DNA from: Oerskovia enterophila
Lineage (GTDB): Bacteria; Actinomycetota; Actinomycetes; Actinomycetales; Cellulomonadaceae
Assembly: GCF_001692445.1 (NCBI RefSeq)
Contig: NZ_MAQA01000005.1
Span: 1-64,000 of the forward strand
Reading direction: 5' to 3'
Length of the DNA stretch: 64,000 bases
Within the stretch, counting starts at the first letter, position 1. Each line of letters begins with the position of its first letter. The notes beneath the pieces are model-generated. The model was not told the DNA's origin, searched no databases, and was given only the letters and a program-made list of their open reading frames with translations. A program made the translations under genes and the position numbers. Below are positions 33,059-41,984 of this stretch, one piece after another.

Positions 33059-34015
33059 GTGACCGCGACCAGTGCACCACCGCGCAGACGCCATGAAGCG
33101 CCCGCCGACAAGCCCGCCCGACGACGGTCGCCCGCGACCTGGGTGCGTGGCGGCGGGCTGAGCAACCTGATCTTCATGCTGCCCGTGATCGTGATCTTCG
33201 GGGTCTTCTCGTGGTTCCCCATCGTGCGCGCGCTCGTCATGAGCGTGCAGGAGACGAACCTCGTCGACACCCAGTTCGTGGGGCTCGACAACTTCCGGTA
33301 CGTCCTGGCCGACCCGTTGCTGTGGACCGCGGTCAAGAACACGGCGTACTTCGCGTTCCTCGCGCTCCTGTTCGGCTACCCGATCCCGCTCGTGGCCGCC
33401 GTGCTGATGAGCGAGGTCCGACGGTACAAGGGCCTGTACTCGGCCCTGGCCTACCTGCCGGTCGTGGTGCCGCCCGTCGTGGCCGTGCTGCTGTGGAAGT
33501 TCTTCTACGACGCCGGCCCCAACGGGGTGTTCAACACGATCCTCGGCTGGGTGGGCCTGGGCCCGTACCCGTGGCTCCAGGACGCGTCGACCGCCATGCC
33601 CTCGCTCGTCCTCGCTGCCACGTGGGCCGGCGCGGGCGGCACGATCATCATCTACCTCGCGGCCCTCACGAGCGTCCCACCCGAGCTCTACGACGCGGCC
33701 GAGGTCGACGGCGCGGGCGTGTGGCGCAAGGTGTGGCACGTGACCATGCCCCAGCTGCGCGGGGTCCTGTTCATCACGCTGATCCTGCAGATCATCGGGA
33801 CCGCGCAGGTGTTCCTCGAGCCGTACCTGTTCACGGGGGGCGGCCCCGCGAACTCGACGATCACGATCCTGCTGCTCATCTACAACTACGCGTTCGCGAA
33901 CAGCCTGGGCGGCAACTACGGCGCAGCGACGGCCCTGTCGCTCATGCTCGCGCTCGCCCTCGCGGCCTTCTCCGCCCTGTACTTCCGCCTGACCCGGTCC
34001 TGGAGCACCTCATGA
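33059..34015 (+). CDS. Sugar ABC transporter permease 1 (MalF-like)
   Basis: The inner-membrane permease has 318 residues and about six helices. It opens with LIFMLPVIVIFGVFSWFPIVRALVMS, the usual first helix, and includes the EAA loop ELYDAAEVDGAGVWRKVWHVTMPQL that docks on the ATPase. A basic tail of about 30 residues precedes helix 1. GTG 33059 is the start. Its stop overlaps permease 2 (ATGA), which should pair with it. Confidence 0.92.
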   Translation: MTATSAPPRRRHEAPADKPARRRSPATWVRGGGLSNLIFMLPVIVIFGVFSWFPIVRALVMSVQETNLVDTQFVGLDNFRYVLADPLLWTAVKNTAYFAFLALLFGYPIPLVAAVLMSEVRRYKGLYSALAYLPVVVPPVVAVLLWKFFYDAGPNGVFNTILGWVGLGPYPWLQDASTAMPSLVLAATWAGAGGTIIIYLAALTSVPPELYDAAEVDGAGVWRKVWHVTMPQLRGVLFITLILQIIGTAQVFLEPYLFTGGGPANSTITILLLIYNYAFANSLGGNYGAATALSLMLALALAAFSALYFRLTRSWSTS

Positions 34016-35130
34016 CGACCTCGCGCACAGACCGTCCTGCCGCCTCGGGCGGCACGTCCCCCGCGGGGCGGGGGGCCACGCCCGGTGACCTGCCCGACGG
34101 CGCAGCACGCCCCGGGACCTACCCCCCGCCCGAGGAGGTCTCGGCCCAGGCGGGCGGCTCGATGGCCGTGCTCGCCGAGAAGGCCCTGCTGACCCGACGC
34201 GAGGGCGACGCGGCACGCGAGCGCAAGAACCGCCGTCGGGCGCTGGATGCCGTGGCCGACCGCGGCGCCGTGTCGACCGCCGACTGGCGACGCCCCTCGG
34301 TGCGGTTCGGGATGGGCGGGACGCACGTCCTGCTGCTCGTGCTGCTCGTCGTCGCGGGGCTCGGGCCCATGCTGCTGCTCGCCAAGTTCGCGGTCACGCC
34401 CACGCAGGACATCCTGCGCACTCCCATGGCGATCTTCCCGAACGGCATCGCGTGGGACAACCTCGACAAGGCGTGGAACGAGGTCCAGGTCAGCAAGTAC
34501 TTCTTCAACACGATCTGGCTCGCGCTGGGCTCGTGGGCCGTGCAGATGGTCGTCGCGACGACGGCCGGGTACGCGCTGTCCGTCCTGCGCCCGCGCTACG
34601 GCAAGGCGATCCAGGCCGCGGTGCTGTCGACCATGTTCATCCCGGCCGTGGTGCTGCTCGTCCCGCTGTACCTGACGATCCTGAACCCGCCGCTGCTGGG
34701 CACCTCGCTCATCAACAGCTTCTGGGCCGTGTGGCTGCCCGCGGGCGCGAGCGCGTTCAACGTGCTGCTCGTGCAGCGGTTCTTCGACAACCTGCCGCGC
34801 GAGGTCTTCGAGGCCGCACGGGTCGACGGCGCGGGTCCCTACCGGTTGTTCTGGTCGATCGTGCTGCCCATGTCCAAGCCGATCCTGGGCGTGGTCTCGG
34901 TGTTCGCGATCATCGCGAGCTGGAAGGACTTCCTCTGGCCGCTCCTGGTCCTCAAGGACCCGCTGATCCAGCCGCTGTCGGTGCGTCTGCCCGCGATCGC
35001 GGCCACGACCGACAAGGGCGTGTTCCTCGCGGCGCTCGCGATCTCGACCATCATCCCGGTGCTGTTGTTCCTCGTGTTCCAGCGCACGTTCCTGCAGGGT
35101 GCGGGGCTCGGGGGAGCGGTCAAGGGGTAG
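34012..35130 (+). CDS. Sugar ABC transporter permease 2 (MalG-like) with long N-terminus
   Basis: The second permease has 372 residues, about 90 more than usual. The extra length is a soluble, Ala/Pro/Arg-rich N-terminus (about residues 1-100, including EVSAQAGGSMAVLAEKALLTRREGDAARERKNRR) with a charged, helix-prone segment. The membrane part then follows the MalG pattern, with TMFIPAVVLLVPLYLTIL and the EAA loop EVFEAARVDGAGPYRLFWSIVLPMSKP. The extension is in frame from the overlapping ATG, so it is likely real. It may be regulatory. Confidence 0.9.
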   Translation: MTTSRTDRPAASGGTSPAGRGATPGDLPDGAARPGTYPPPEEVSAQAGGSMAVLAEKALLTRREGDAARERKNRRRALDAVADRGAVSTADWRRPSVRFGMGGTHVLLLVLLVVAGLGPMLLLAKFAVTPTQDILRTPMAIFPNGIAWDNLDKAWNEVQVSKYFFNTIWLALGSWAVQMVVATTAGYALSVLRPRYGKAIQAAVLSTMFIPAVVLLVPLYLTILNPPLLGTSLINSFWAVWLPAGASAFNVLLVQRFFDNLPREVFEAARVDGAGPYRLFWSIVLPMSKPILGVVSVFAIIASWKDFLWPLLVLKDPLIQPLSVRLPAIAATTDKGVFLAALAISTIIPVLLFLVFQRTFLQGAGLGGAVKG

Positions 35131-35505
35131 CCGTGGGCGCCGGGTGCGGCACGTGGTGCCGACGGCGGCGCGCTCGCGCTGACCGCGCGGACACTCGCTC
35201 GTGAGATGCGGCGAACGGGGGTCGAGAGCGCCTCTCGACCCCCGTTCGCCGCATCTCGTCGGCTCGCGCCACACTTCCGCGACCGTGCCGCTCACACCTG
35301 TCGGCGCTGGTCCCGCCCTGGCGCGGCGGGGCCCGTCCGACGCACGCGAGACGGCCCGTGCCGCGGCCCCCGCGTCAGCTCGTCCCACCGCTCCCGCGCC
35401 ACGGGCCGGGCCCGAGCCTCACTCCCGGCGGTTCTGACGAACTGTCCCGTCAATGTCACGTCGGGGTCGTCCGGCTCCGGCCGAGAACCCCCAGGAACGC
35501 CTGAC
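35131..35505. other. Gap before hemH holding a 57-nt palindrome
   Basis: 375 nt without a gene. It contains palindrome copy C (35203-35257). The part from 35258 to 35505 shows no clear site apart from AGGAA at 35493-35497, which may serve hemH. Confidence 0.5.
35203..35257. repeat. 57-nt palindromic repeat family, copy C
   Basis: Perfect 26-bp arms with a 3-nt loop. Where copies A and B have GGCCAAC paired with GTTGGCC, this copy has GGCGAAC paired with GTTCGCC, a compensatory change that keeps the stem. It follows the permease 2 gene. Confidence 0.88.
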
Positions 35506-36714
35506 ATGATGGCAGGCATGCCCTCGTTCTCGCCTCAGACGACGGCCGCCGGACCCGGTGCACGGACCAGCACCGCTCCTGCCGCTGCCGCAGAAGTCCG
35601 CCCCTACGACGCCCTCCTCCTGTACTCGTTCGGAGGGCCCAACAAGCCCGAGGACGTCGTGCCGTTCCTGCGCAACGTCACGGTCGGCAAGGGGATCCCC
35701 GACTCGCGCCTCGAGGAGGTCGGCGAGCACTACTACGGGTTCGGTGGCAAGAGCCCTATCAACGAGCAGAACCTGGCCCTCAAGGCCGCGCTCGAGGAGG
35801 AGCTCGCCTCGCGCGGGATCGACCTGCCCGTGGTGTGGGGCAACCGCAACTGGGAGCCGTACACGCGCGACGCCGTCGAGCAGCTCGCCGGTGCGGGCGC
35901 CCAGCGCGTCGTGGCCCTCGTGACCTCGGCCTTCTCGTCCTACTCCGGGTGCCGCCAGTACCGCGAGGACCTCGCGCTCACGCTCGACGCGCGCGGCGAG
36001 CTCGGCCCCGACGGCTCGACCGGCATCCAGTTCGACAAGGTGCGCTCGTACTTCAACCACCCCGGGTTCGCGCAGGCCAACGTCGACGCCGTGCTCGAGG
36101 CCTACGAGGCGCTCGCGGCCAAGGGCGGCGACGTGACCGAGGCCCGCCTCGTGTTCGTCACGCACTCCATCCCGCTGACCATGGAGGCCGCGTCGCGCAT
36201 CTCGCACGCGACCTACTCGCGCCAGCACCTCGACCTGGCGCGCGTCGTCGCCGAGGAGGTCTCGGCGCGACTCGGCCACGAGGTCGAGTGGAACCTCACG
36301 TTCTGCTCGCGCTCGGGCCCGCCCGCGCAGCCGTGGCTCGAGCCCGACGTCAACGACCACCTCGAGTCGCTCGCGGCCGACGACGTCACGAACGTCGTGC
36401 TCTCGCCCATCGGCTTCGTGTCGGACCACATGGAGGTCGCGTACGACCTCGACACCGAGGCCATGGAGACCGCGTCGCGCCTGGGCATCACGGCCGTGCG
36501 TGCCGGGACCGTGGGGACCCGCGCCCCGTTCGTGGCGGGCCTGGTGGACCTGGTCCTCGAGCGTGCGGCCATCGCGCGCGACGAGAAGTTCGCCGAGGCC
36601 GTCGTGGGCGAGCTCGGCCCGTTCCGCTCGGTGTGCGCACCGGACTGCTGCCTGCGCCGCGACGGCGAGCCCAGCGGCATCCCGGCGCTGTGCAGCACCG
36701 ACGTGCACCGCTGA
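35506..36714 (+). CDS. hemH: Coproporphyrin (proto-) ferrochelatase
   Basis: It inserts Fe(II) into the porphyrin. In actinobacteria the substrate is coproporphyrin III, giving coprohaem for HemQ next door. The protein (402 residues from ATG 35506) has [42 protein letters not shown] with the catalytic His, and [21 protein letters not shown]. The C-terminal CAPDCCLRR cluster, with a further Cys near the end, should hold the [2Fe-2S] cluster known in actinobacterial enzymes. Starts at 35506, 35509 and 35518 are in frame; AGGAA favours 35506, while leaderless initiation at 35518 is possible. Confidence 0.93.
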   Translation: MMAGMPSFSPQTTAAGPGARTSTAPAAAAEVRPYDALLLYSFGGPNKPEDVVPFLRNVTVGKGIPDSRLEEVGEHYYGFGGKSPINEQNLALKAALEEELASRGIDLPVVWGNRNWEPYTRDAVEQLAGAGAQRVVALVTSAFSSYSGCRQYREDLALTLDARGELGPDGSTGIQFDKVRSYFNHPGFAQANVDAVLEAYEALAAKGGDVTEARLVFVTHSIPLTMEAASRISHATYSRQHLDLARVVAEEVSARLGHEVEWNLTFCSRSGPPAQPWLEPDVNDHLESLAADDVTNVVLSPIGFVSDHMEVAYDLDTEAMETASRLGITAVRAGTVGTRAPFVAGLVDLVLERAAIARDEKFAEAVVGELGPFRSVCAPDCCLRRDGEPSGIPALCSTDVHR

Positions 36715-36802
36715 CCCCGACGACACGGCGGCCCCTGGTCGCCACGACCCGCCCTCGGGACGCCGACGTCACCGAGGCCCCCGCACCGAGAGAGGCACGA
36801 CG

Positions 36803-37537
36803 ATGAACGACGCGCACCGCGTCCCCGTGGACCACGAGCAGATCAACGACGCGATCCGCTACACCATGTGGTCGGTCTTCGCGCTGGCCGAGTCCCTGCC
36901 GGCCGACCCCGCCGAGCGCACCGAGATGGTCGAGGCCGCGCTCGCCGCGGTGGGCGGCGGCGAGGACCCCGCGGCCGTCGACGGCGACCTCGTGGTCCGC
37001 GGCTGGTACGACGTGGGTGGCCTGCGCTCGGACGCGGACCTCATGGTCTGGTGGCACGGCCCCAGCATCGAGTCGGTCCAGGGTGCCTACCAGCGCCTGC
37101 GGGCCAGCGAGCTCGGCCGTCACCTCGAGCCCGTCTGGTCCAACGCGGCGCTGCACCGCCCGGCCGAGTTCAACCGTGGCCACGTCCCGGCGTTCCTCAT
37201 GAACGAGGAGCCGGGGGCGTACCTGTGCGTGTACCCGTTCGTGCGGTCGTACGACTGGTACCTCCTGCCCGACGCCGAGCGCCGCACCATGCTGCGCGAC
37301 CACGGCCTCGCGGCGCGCGACTACCCGGACGTGCGCGCCAACACGGTCGCCTCGTTCGCGCTGGGCGACTACGAGTGGCTCTTGGCCTTCGAGGCCGCCG
37401 AGCTGCACCGCATCGTCGACCTCATGCGCGAGCTGCGGGCCACCGAGGCGCGCCGCCACGTGCGCGAGGAGACGCCGTTCTTCACGGGGCCTCGGACCAC
37501 GCTGATCGAGTGGGCGGGCCGGCAGCCGCTGTCCTGA
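36803..37537 (+). CDS. hemQ: Coprohaem decarboxylase HemQ (ChdC)
   Basis: This chlorite-dismutase-family enzyme of 244 residues oxidatively decarboxylates coprohaem to haem b using hydrogen peroxide. Visible features are the N-terminal [30 protein letters not shown], the segment [15 protein letters not shown], which includes the likely radical-forming tyrosine, and the haem-ligand region [30 protein letters not shown]. It lies 88 nt after hemH on the same strand, the last two steps of the coproporphyrin-dependent route. ATG 36803 follows GAGAGG. Confidence 0.93.
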   Translation: MNDAHRVPVDHEQINDAIRYTMWSVFALAESLPADPAERTEMVEAALAAVGGGEDPAAVDGDLVVRGWYDVGGLRSDADLMVWWHGPSIESVQGAYQRLRASELGRHLEPVWSNAALHRPAEFNRGHVPAFLMNEEPGAYLCVYPFVRSYDWYLLPDAERRTMLRDHGLAARDYPDVRANTVASFALGDYEWLLAFEAAELHRIVDLMRELRATEARRHVREETPFFTGPRTTLIEWAGRQPLS

Positions 37538-37552
37538 GCCGCCGTCCCGACC

Positions 37553-37565
37553 GCTGAGTGCGGAG
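37553..37565. repeat. Half-site remnant of the 55-nt palindrome
   Basis: GCTGAGTGCGGAG is identical to the first 13 nt of copy 3 with its flank (29337-29349), but no partner arm follows. It lies between the convergent hemQ and M48 stops, the sort of place the intact elements occupy. Confidence 0.45.
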
Positions 37566-37567
37566 CG

Positions 37568-39430
37568 TCAGCCCGCCGGGACCTCGTCCTTGACGTAGGG
37601 GTAGACGCCCGCGAGGAACGCCTGGTCGCTGTCCTTGGTGAGGCGCTCGCCGGACCAGGTCTCGTGCACGCGCACGACCGTGCCGTCGTGGAGCGTGAGG
37701 TCTGCGCGGACCGGGCCGGCCTTGACGATCGTGGCCTCGCGGATGTCCTCGAAGGCGAGGTACCTGTTGGACGAGGCGACGTCCGCGACCTCACCGGACT
37801 GCAGCAGGGCGATGAGCCGGTTCTTGCCACCCTCCGTCTTCTTGGGGCACGGGCGCAGGACGAGCCCGGTGTCGAGGACGAGCACGTCGTGCTGAGCCCC
37901 GTCGACCTTGACGTTCGCCAGGCCGCCGAGGATCTCGGCGCCGTGGGCCGTGGCCGTCGTGCTGACCTGGACGGCTCGCGCGGTGTCGATCCCGAGCGCC
38001 GAGAGCCGCGAGACGGCCTCATCGACCGTCGCCGGGTCGAGGGCCAGACGGCCGATCTCCTCGAGCGGGAGCGGTTCGCCGTCCGGTCCGACGAGCCGGG
38101 CAGGTCCGGACCAGGACAGGCGCCAGGTCCCGACGCCGCTGCGGACGGCGGCCGTCCCGAGCAGGGTCTCGATCGAGGGCATGAACGCCTCGGCGGCGTC
38201 GGGCTCCGCGACCTCGGGGACGAACTCCCGGACGAGCGCGACCAGGCGCCCGGTCCGCACGAGCTCGAGCACCGTCGTGAGGTCGGCCGACGCCTGGCCC
38301 GCGACCCGCGCCGCGCCGCGGTACACGAGGTCGGCGTGCCGCTGCTCGGTCTGGGGCATGGAGCGCTCGGTGAGCGTCTGCCAGTCGACGGCGGTGCGGG
38401 TGCCGATGTCGAGCGCTCGTCCGGCGACCTGCGCGCTGCGCTCGTCGAAGCCCGGCACGAGCACGCTGGCCGGCCGCTCGTCGACCGTGACCGTGCCCTC
38501 GGGCATCTTCTCCATGGCCGCGATGCGCAGACCGATCGCCGGGTGCGTGTCCCAGCGCGAGTGCTCCTCGTCGGGGGTCTCCTCGCGCATCGACGCGAGC
38601 TCGGCGTCCCGCGCCTCGAGGATGCGGGCGAAGCCGCCGAACACGTCCGCAGACGTGGGCGCGTACCCGTTCTCCCAGCCGAGGCCGATGTACTGGCGCT
38701 CGTAGAACGTCCAGGCGGTGTCGACGAGGGGCACCTCGCGAAGCGCCGACTGCGCGGTCGAGCGGCCGGCGACTCGTACCGAGATCTGGTCGGCCTCGAG
38801 CTCCTGCCGGCGGCTCACGGCGGCCGAGACCAGGACGTAGAGCTTGGCGTACTGCTTGAGGAACCAGCCCACGAGGTTCCCCGAGAGCTCCTGGACGGTC
38901 GCCATGATCGCGGAGCGGCCGCGGTAGGTGATGGCGCCGAGACGGGTGTGCTGCTGGGAGTAGTGGCCCAGCTCGTGCCCGAGGATCGAGCGCATCTGCG
39001 CGACGCTCATGGCCTGGAGCAGCGGGATGCCGATGTACAGGTGGCGCTTGCCGCCGACCAGGCCGAGGAGGCGGGTCTCCTCCGAGACGGCCGCGTTGAC
39101 GTCGGCGACCAGGCGGATCTCGTCGGGCACGCGGGTCTGCGCGGCGTCGGCGAGCTCACGGACCGTCGACCACAGCTCGGGGGCGTCCGAGGGTGAGAGG
39201 ACGACGCCCGGCTCGGGCGACGGCTTGGCGCGGGCGACCTTCCACAGGGCGACCACGAGGCCGACCGCGACGACCACGGTGAAGAACCCGAGCTTCGCCG
39301 CCCAGGACCCGGCGTGCTCCGAGAAGGCCCACACCGTGGCGGCCCCGAGCCCGACGAGCATCGCGAGCGCGAGGACGTAGAAGCCGACGAGCATGAGGAC
39401 TGAGAGCGCTGCTCGCAGGGTGGTGGACAT
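37568..39430 (-). CDS. M48 family membrane metalloprotease
   Basis: The protein has 620 residues. Two N-terminal transmembrane helices (VLMLVGFYVLALAMLVGLGAA and FFTVVVAVGLVVAL) precede an M48 zinc protease domain with the HExxH motif in SILGHELGHYSQQH and the third-ligand region SRRQELEADQISVRVAG. The second half (about 340-620) is a soluble domain with no family I recognise. It may be a folded beta/PH-like region, judging from DVLVLDTGLVLRPCPKK and FEDIREATIVKAG. Membrane protein quality control is the likely role. It is monocistronic. Confidence 0.88.
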   Translation of the reverse strand: MSTTLRAALSVLMLVGFYVLALAMLVGLGAATVWAFSEHAGSWAAKLGFFTVVVAVGLVVALWKVARAKPSPEPGVVLSPSDAPELWSTVRELADAAQTRVPDEIRLVADVNAAVSEETRLLGLVGGKRHLYIGIPLLQAMSVAQMRSILGHELGHYSQQHTRLGAITYRGRSAIMATVQELSGNLVGWFLKQYAKLYVLVSAAVSRRQELEADQISVRVAGRSTAQSALREVPLVDTAWTFYERQYIGLGWENGYAPTSADVFGGFARILEARDAELASMREETPDEEHSRWDTHPAIGLRIAAMEKMPEGTVTVDERPASVLVPGFDERSAQVAGRALDIGTRTAVDWQTLTERSMPQTEQRHADLVYRGAARVAGQASADLTTVLELVRTGRLVALVREFVPEVAEPDAAEAFMPSIETLLGTAAVRSGVGTWRLSWSGPARLVGPDGEPLPLEEIGRLALDPATVDEAVSRLSALGIDTARAVQVSTTATAHGAEILGGLANVKVDGAQHDVLVLDTGLVLRPCPKKTEGGKNRLIALLQSGEVADVASSNRYLAFEDIREATIVKAGPVRADLTLHDGTVVRVHETWSGERLTKDSDQAFLAGVYPYVKDEVPAG

Positions 39431-39584
39431 GGCGTTCTCCGACGACGGGGACCGCTCCGATGCGGTCCGCTGGCGCCGGAGCCTAGCGCCTCGGAGGCAC
39501 GCTGCACCAGCGGATCGACGTGCGGCCGGTCGCTCGTCGTGGGCCGTCGGTGGTCTCGCGCGCGCAGGGCGCCTCCTTCAAGAT

Positions 39585-39600
39585 GCTCAGCATGCTGAGC
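39585..39600. promoter_or_regulatory. Perfect 16-bp operator-like palindrome
   Basis: GCTCAGCATGCTGAGC lies between the divergent M48 and TspO-like genes, 18 nt before the latter's start. The position suits a repressor covering the start region. Confidence 0.5.
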
Positions 39601-39618
39601 GTTGGCATCCTGGGAGGT

Positions 39619-40455
39619 ATGAGCACCGACCGACACACTGCCACCTCCCAGCCGGTCGCGGTCCCCACGACCGCCGACCGGGTCCGCCAGGTCACCGTCC
39701 TCGTCGGGGCCGTGATCGCGATCGTGGGGGCCGCGTTCGGCTCCGGCGCGTTCGGTGGGCAGGCCGTGCAGAACGCCTCGGGAGGAGCCCTCGCGGCCGA
39801 TGCCACCCCGGTCGCCCCCGACGGCCCGGCGTTCTCGATCTGGTCGCTGATCTACCTGGGGCTCGCGGTCTTCGCGGTCTACCAGGCGCTCCCACGCCAC
39901 GCCGCCGACGTCCGGCTGCGCGCCGTGTCCTGGTGGGTCCTGGCCTCGATGCTGCTCAACGCGGCCTGGATCGGTGTGGTCCAGACGGGCGTCCTGCCCC
40001 TGAGCGTCGTGGTGATCGGGGTCCTCGTCGCGGTGCTCGCCGTGATCCTCGTGCGGCTGGTCCGGACCCCGCCCACGAGCGGAGCCCAGGCGCTCGTCCT
40101 CGACGGCACGGTCGGCCTCTACCTGGGCTGGGCCAGCGTGGCCACGCTCGCGAACGTCGCCGCCGCCCTCACCGACGCGGGCGTGGGGGACCTGGTCCTC
40201 GGGGCGATCGTCTGGGGTGTGCTCGTCGTCGCCGCCGGTGCGGTCCTGGCCGTCGCCTACGCGGTCTTCGCGGCGAGGCGACCGGTGGTCGCGATCGGCA
40301 TCGGGCTGGCGATGTCCTGGGGACTGGGGTGGATCGCCTACGGCCGGGCGAACGGCCCGCTGGTCGACACCACGGTCGCGGTCGCGGCCGGCCTCGCTGC
40401 GGGCGTCGCGCTCCTGGCCCCTGTCGTGACCACGCTGCGCGCACGGCGCGGCTGA
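39619..40455 (+). CDS. TspO/MBR-like tryptophan-rich membrane protein
   Basis: This 278-residue membrane protein has about seven predicted helices. The segment DGPAFSIWSLIYLGLAVFAVYQAL and repeated Trp residues (SWWVLASMLLNAAWIG, GLYLGWASVATLANV, AMSWGLGWIAYG) match the longer relatives of the TspO/MBR tryptophan-rich sensors. Ligand and role are unknown; TspO relatives bind porphyrins or lipids, and haem genes lie 2 kb away, but that is weak evidence. GGGAGG lies too close to ATG 39619 for normal use, so the start may be upstream (39583 or 39592) or initiated unusually. Confidence 0.75.
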   Translation: MSTDRHTATSQPVAVPTTADRVRQVTVLVGAVIAIVGAAFGSGAFGGQAVQNASGGALAADATPVAPDGPAFSIWSLIYLGLAVFAVYQALPRHAADVRLRAVSWWVLASMLLNAAWIGVVQTGVLPLSVVVIGVLVAVLAVILVRLVRTPPTSGAQALVLDGTVGLYLGWASVATLANVAAALTDAGVGDLVLGAIVWGVLVVAAGAVLAVAYAVFAARRPVVAIGIGLAMSWGLGWIAYGRANGPLVDTTVAVAAGLAAGVALLAPVVTTLRARRG

Positions 40456-40511
40456 CGCGCCGCCGTCGGGCCTGGCACCTCCCACGGCCCGGCACCCGCC
40501 CCCGACGCGCG

Positions 40512-40544
40512 AGGGGCGGCCCTCGCCGTGCGAGGACCGCCCCT
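40512..40544. terminator. Terminator between TspO-like gene and gdhA
   Basis: A 14-bp stem with one mismatch (40512-40525 with 40531-40544) and 5-nt loop CCGTG between two convergent genes. Confidence 0.7.
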
Positions 40545-40565
40545 GCCGAGCGTCGAGCAAGGACC

Positions 40566-41867
40566 CTACGGGTAGAGCCCGCGGATCTGGTGCGCCTCGG
40601 CGGTCCGCTGGATGCCGATGACGAGCGCGGCGTCGCGCAGGCTCAGCTCCTCGCGGCGCGCCAACGACGAGACCCCCTGGTAGGCCACGTGCATGCGGTG
40701 CTCGAGCTTCTCGCCGATCTCCTGCTCGGTCCACCAGTACGCCTGGTTCGCCTGGACCCACTCGAAGTAGGACACGACGACGCCGCCGGCGTTCGCGAGG
40801 ATGTCCGGCACCACGGTCACGCCGTTCTTGGCGAGGATCCGGTCGCCCGCGGCCGTGGTCGGGCCGTTCGCGCCCTCGACGACCCAGCGCGCCTTGACGG
40901 TGTGCGCGGTCACGTCGTCGAGCACTCCCTCGACCGCGGCCGGGATGAGCACGTCGACCGGCAGCGCGAGCAGCGCGTGGTTGTCGATCGGCTCGGCGTC
41001 CTCGAAGCCGACCACGGTCCCGGTCTCGGCGACGTGCCGGAACAGCGCGGCGACGTCGAGCCCGCCCTCGTCATGGATACCGCCGTACTGGTCGCTCACC
41101 GCGACGACCCGGGCGCCGTGGCCCGCGAGGATCGCGGCGGCGTGCGAGCCGACCTTGCCGAAGCCCTGGACCGCGACCGATGCGTCGGAGAGCTCGAGGC
41201 CCGCCTCGGCGAGCGCGGCCCTGGTCGTGTGGACCACGCCCTGCGACGTGGCCGTGGTGCGCCCGAGCGAACCGCCCACGGGGATGGGCTTGCCCGTCAC
41301 GACGCCCGGGATCGTGTAGCCGCGGTTGACCGAGTAGGTGTCCATGACCCACGCCATGGTCTGCTCGTTGGTGCCCATGTCCGGTGCCATGATGTCCCGC
41401 TCGGGGCCGATCACGGGCATGATCTCGCTCGTGTAGCGACGGGTCACGCGCTCGAGCTCGGCCTGCGAGTACTCGCGCGGGTCGATCGACACGCCGCCCT
41501 TGGCCCCGCCGTACGGCAGGTCGACGACGGCGCACTTCCAGGTCATCCACATCGCGAGCGCGCGCACCTCGTCGATGTCGACGCTCGGGTGGTAGCGCAG
41601 TCCGCCCTTGCCGGGGCCGCGCGAGACGTTGTGCTGGACGCGGTAGCCGCGGAACAGCACGATGTCCCCGCTGTCGCGTCGGAGCGGGACCGAGACGTTG
41701 ACCTCGCGGCGCGGGGTCGCGAGCATCTCGTGCAGGCCCGGGTCGTAGCCGAGGATCTCCACCGCGTTCGCGAGCTGGCTGTGGGCCGTCGCGAGGGCCG
41801 AGGCCTTCTCAGGGGTGGGTGCTGGCTGGGTGGCACCGCTCGTGGGCGGCGTTGACGTCGTCGTCAC
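40566..41867 (-). CDS. gdhA: Glutamate dehydrogenase
   Basis: This interconverts glutamate and 2-oxoglutarate plus ammonium. The 433-residue protein has the substrate segment GPGKGGLRYHPSVD, the catalytic lysine region WKCAVVDLPYGGAKGGVSIDP, DIMAPDMGTNEQTMAWVMD, GKPIPVGGSLGRTTATSQGV, the Rossmann motif VAVQGFGKVGSHAA and PDILANAGGVVVSYFEW. It is the hexameric small type. Cofactor choice is not decidable here. GTG 41867 follows GGAGGAA. With putA nearby it forms part of the glutamate/proline balance. Confidence 0.95.
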   Translation of the reverse strand: MTTTSTPPTSGATQPAPTPEKASALATAHSQLANAVEILGYDPGLHEMLATPRREVNVSVPLRRDSGDIVLFRGYRVQHNVSRGPGKGGLRYHPSVDIDEVRALAMWMTWKCAVVDLPYGGAKGGVSIDPREYSQAELERVTRRYTSEIMPVIGPERDIMAPDMGTNEQTMAWVMDTYSVNRGYTIPGVVTGKPIPVGGSLGRTTATSQGVVHTTRAALAEAGLELSDASVAVQGFGKVGSHAAAILAGHGARVVAVSDQYGGIHDEGGLDVAALFRHVAETGTVVGFEDAEPIDNHALLALPVDVLIPAAVEGVLDDVTAHTVKARWVVEGANGPTTAAGDRILAKNGVTVVPDILANAGGVVVSYFEWVQANQAYWWTEQEIGEKLEHRMHVAYQGVSSLARREELSLRDAALVIGIQRTAEAHQIRGLYP

Positions 41868-41984
41868 TCTTCCTCCGGGTGATGAGGGATTCCTCGCGGT
41901 CCCGTGGTGAGGGACCGTGTCCGACCAACGTACCGCCAGGTCGGGGCGTGATTCACGTCCGCGCCCGTCCCGGCGGTCGTGTCC

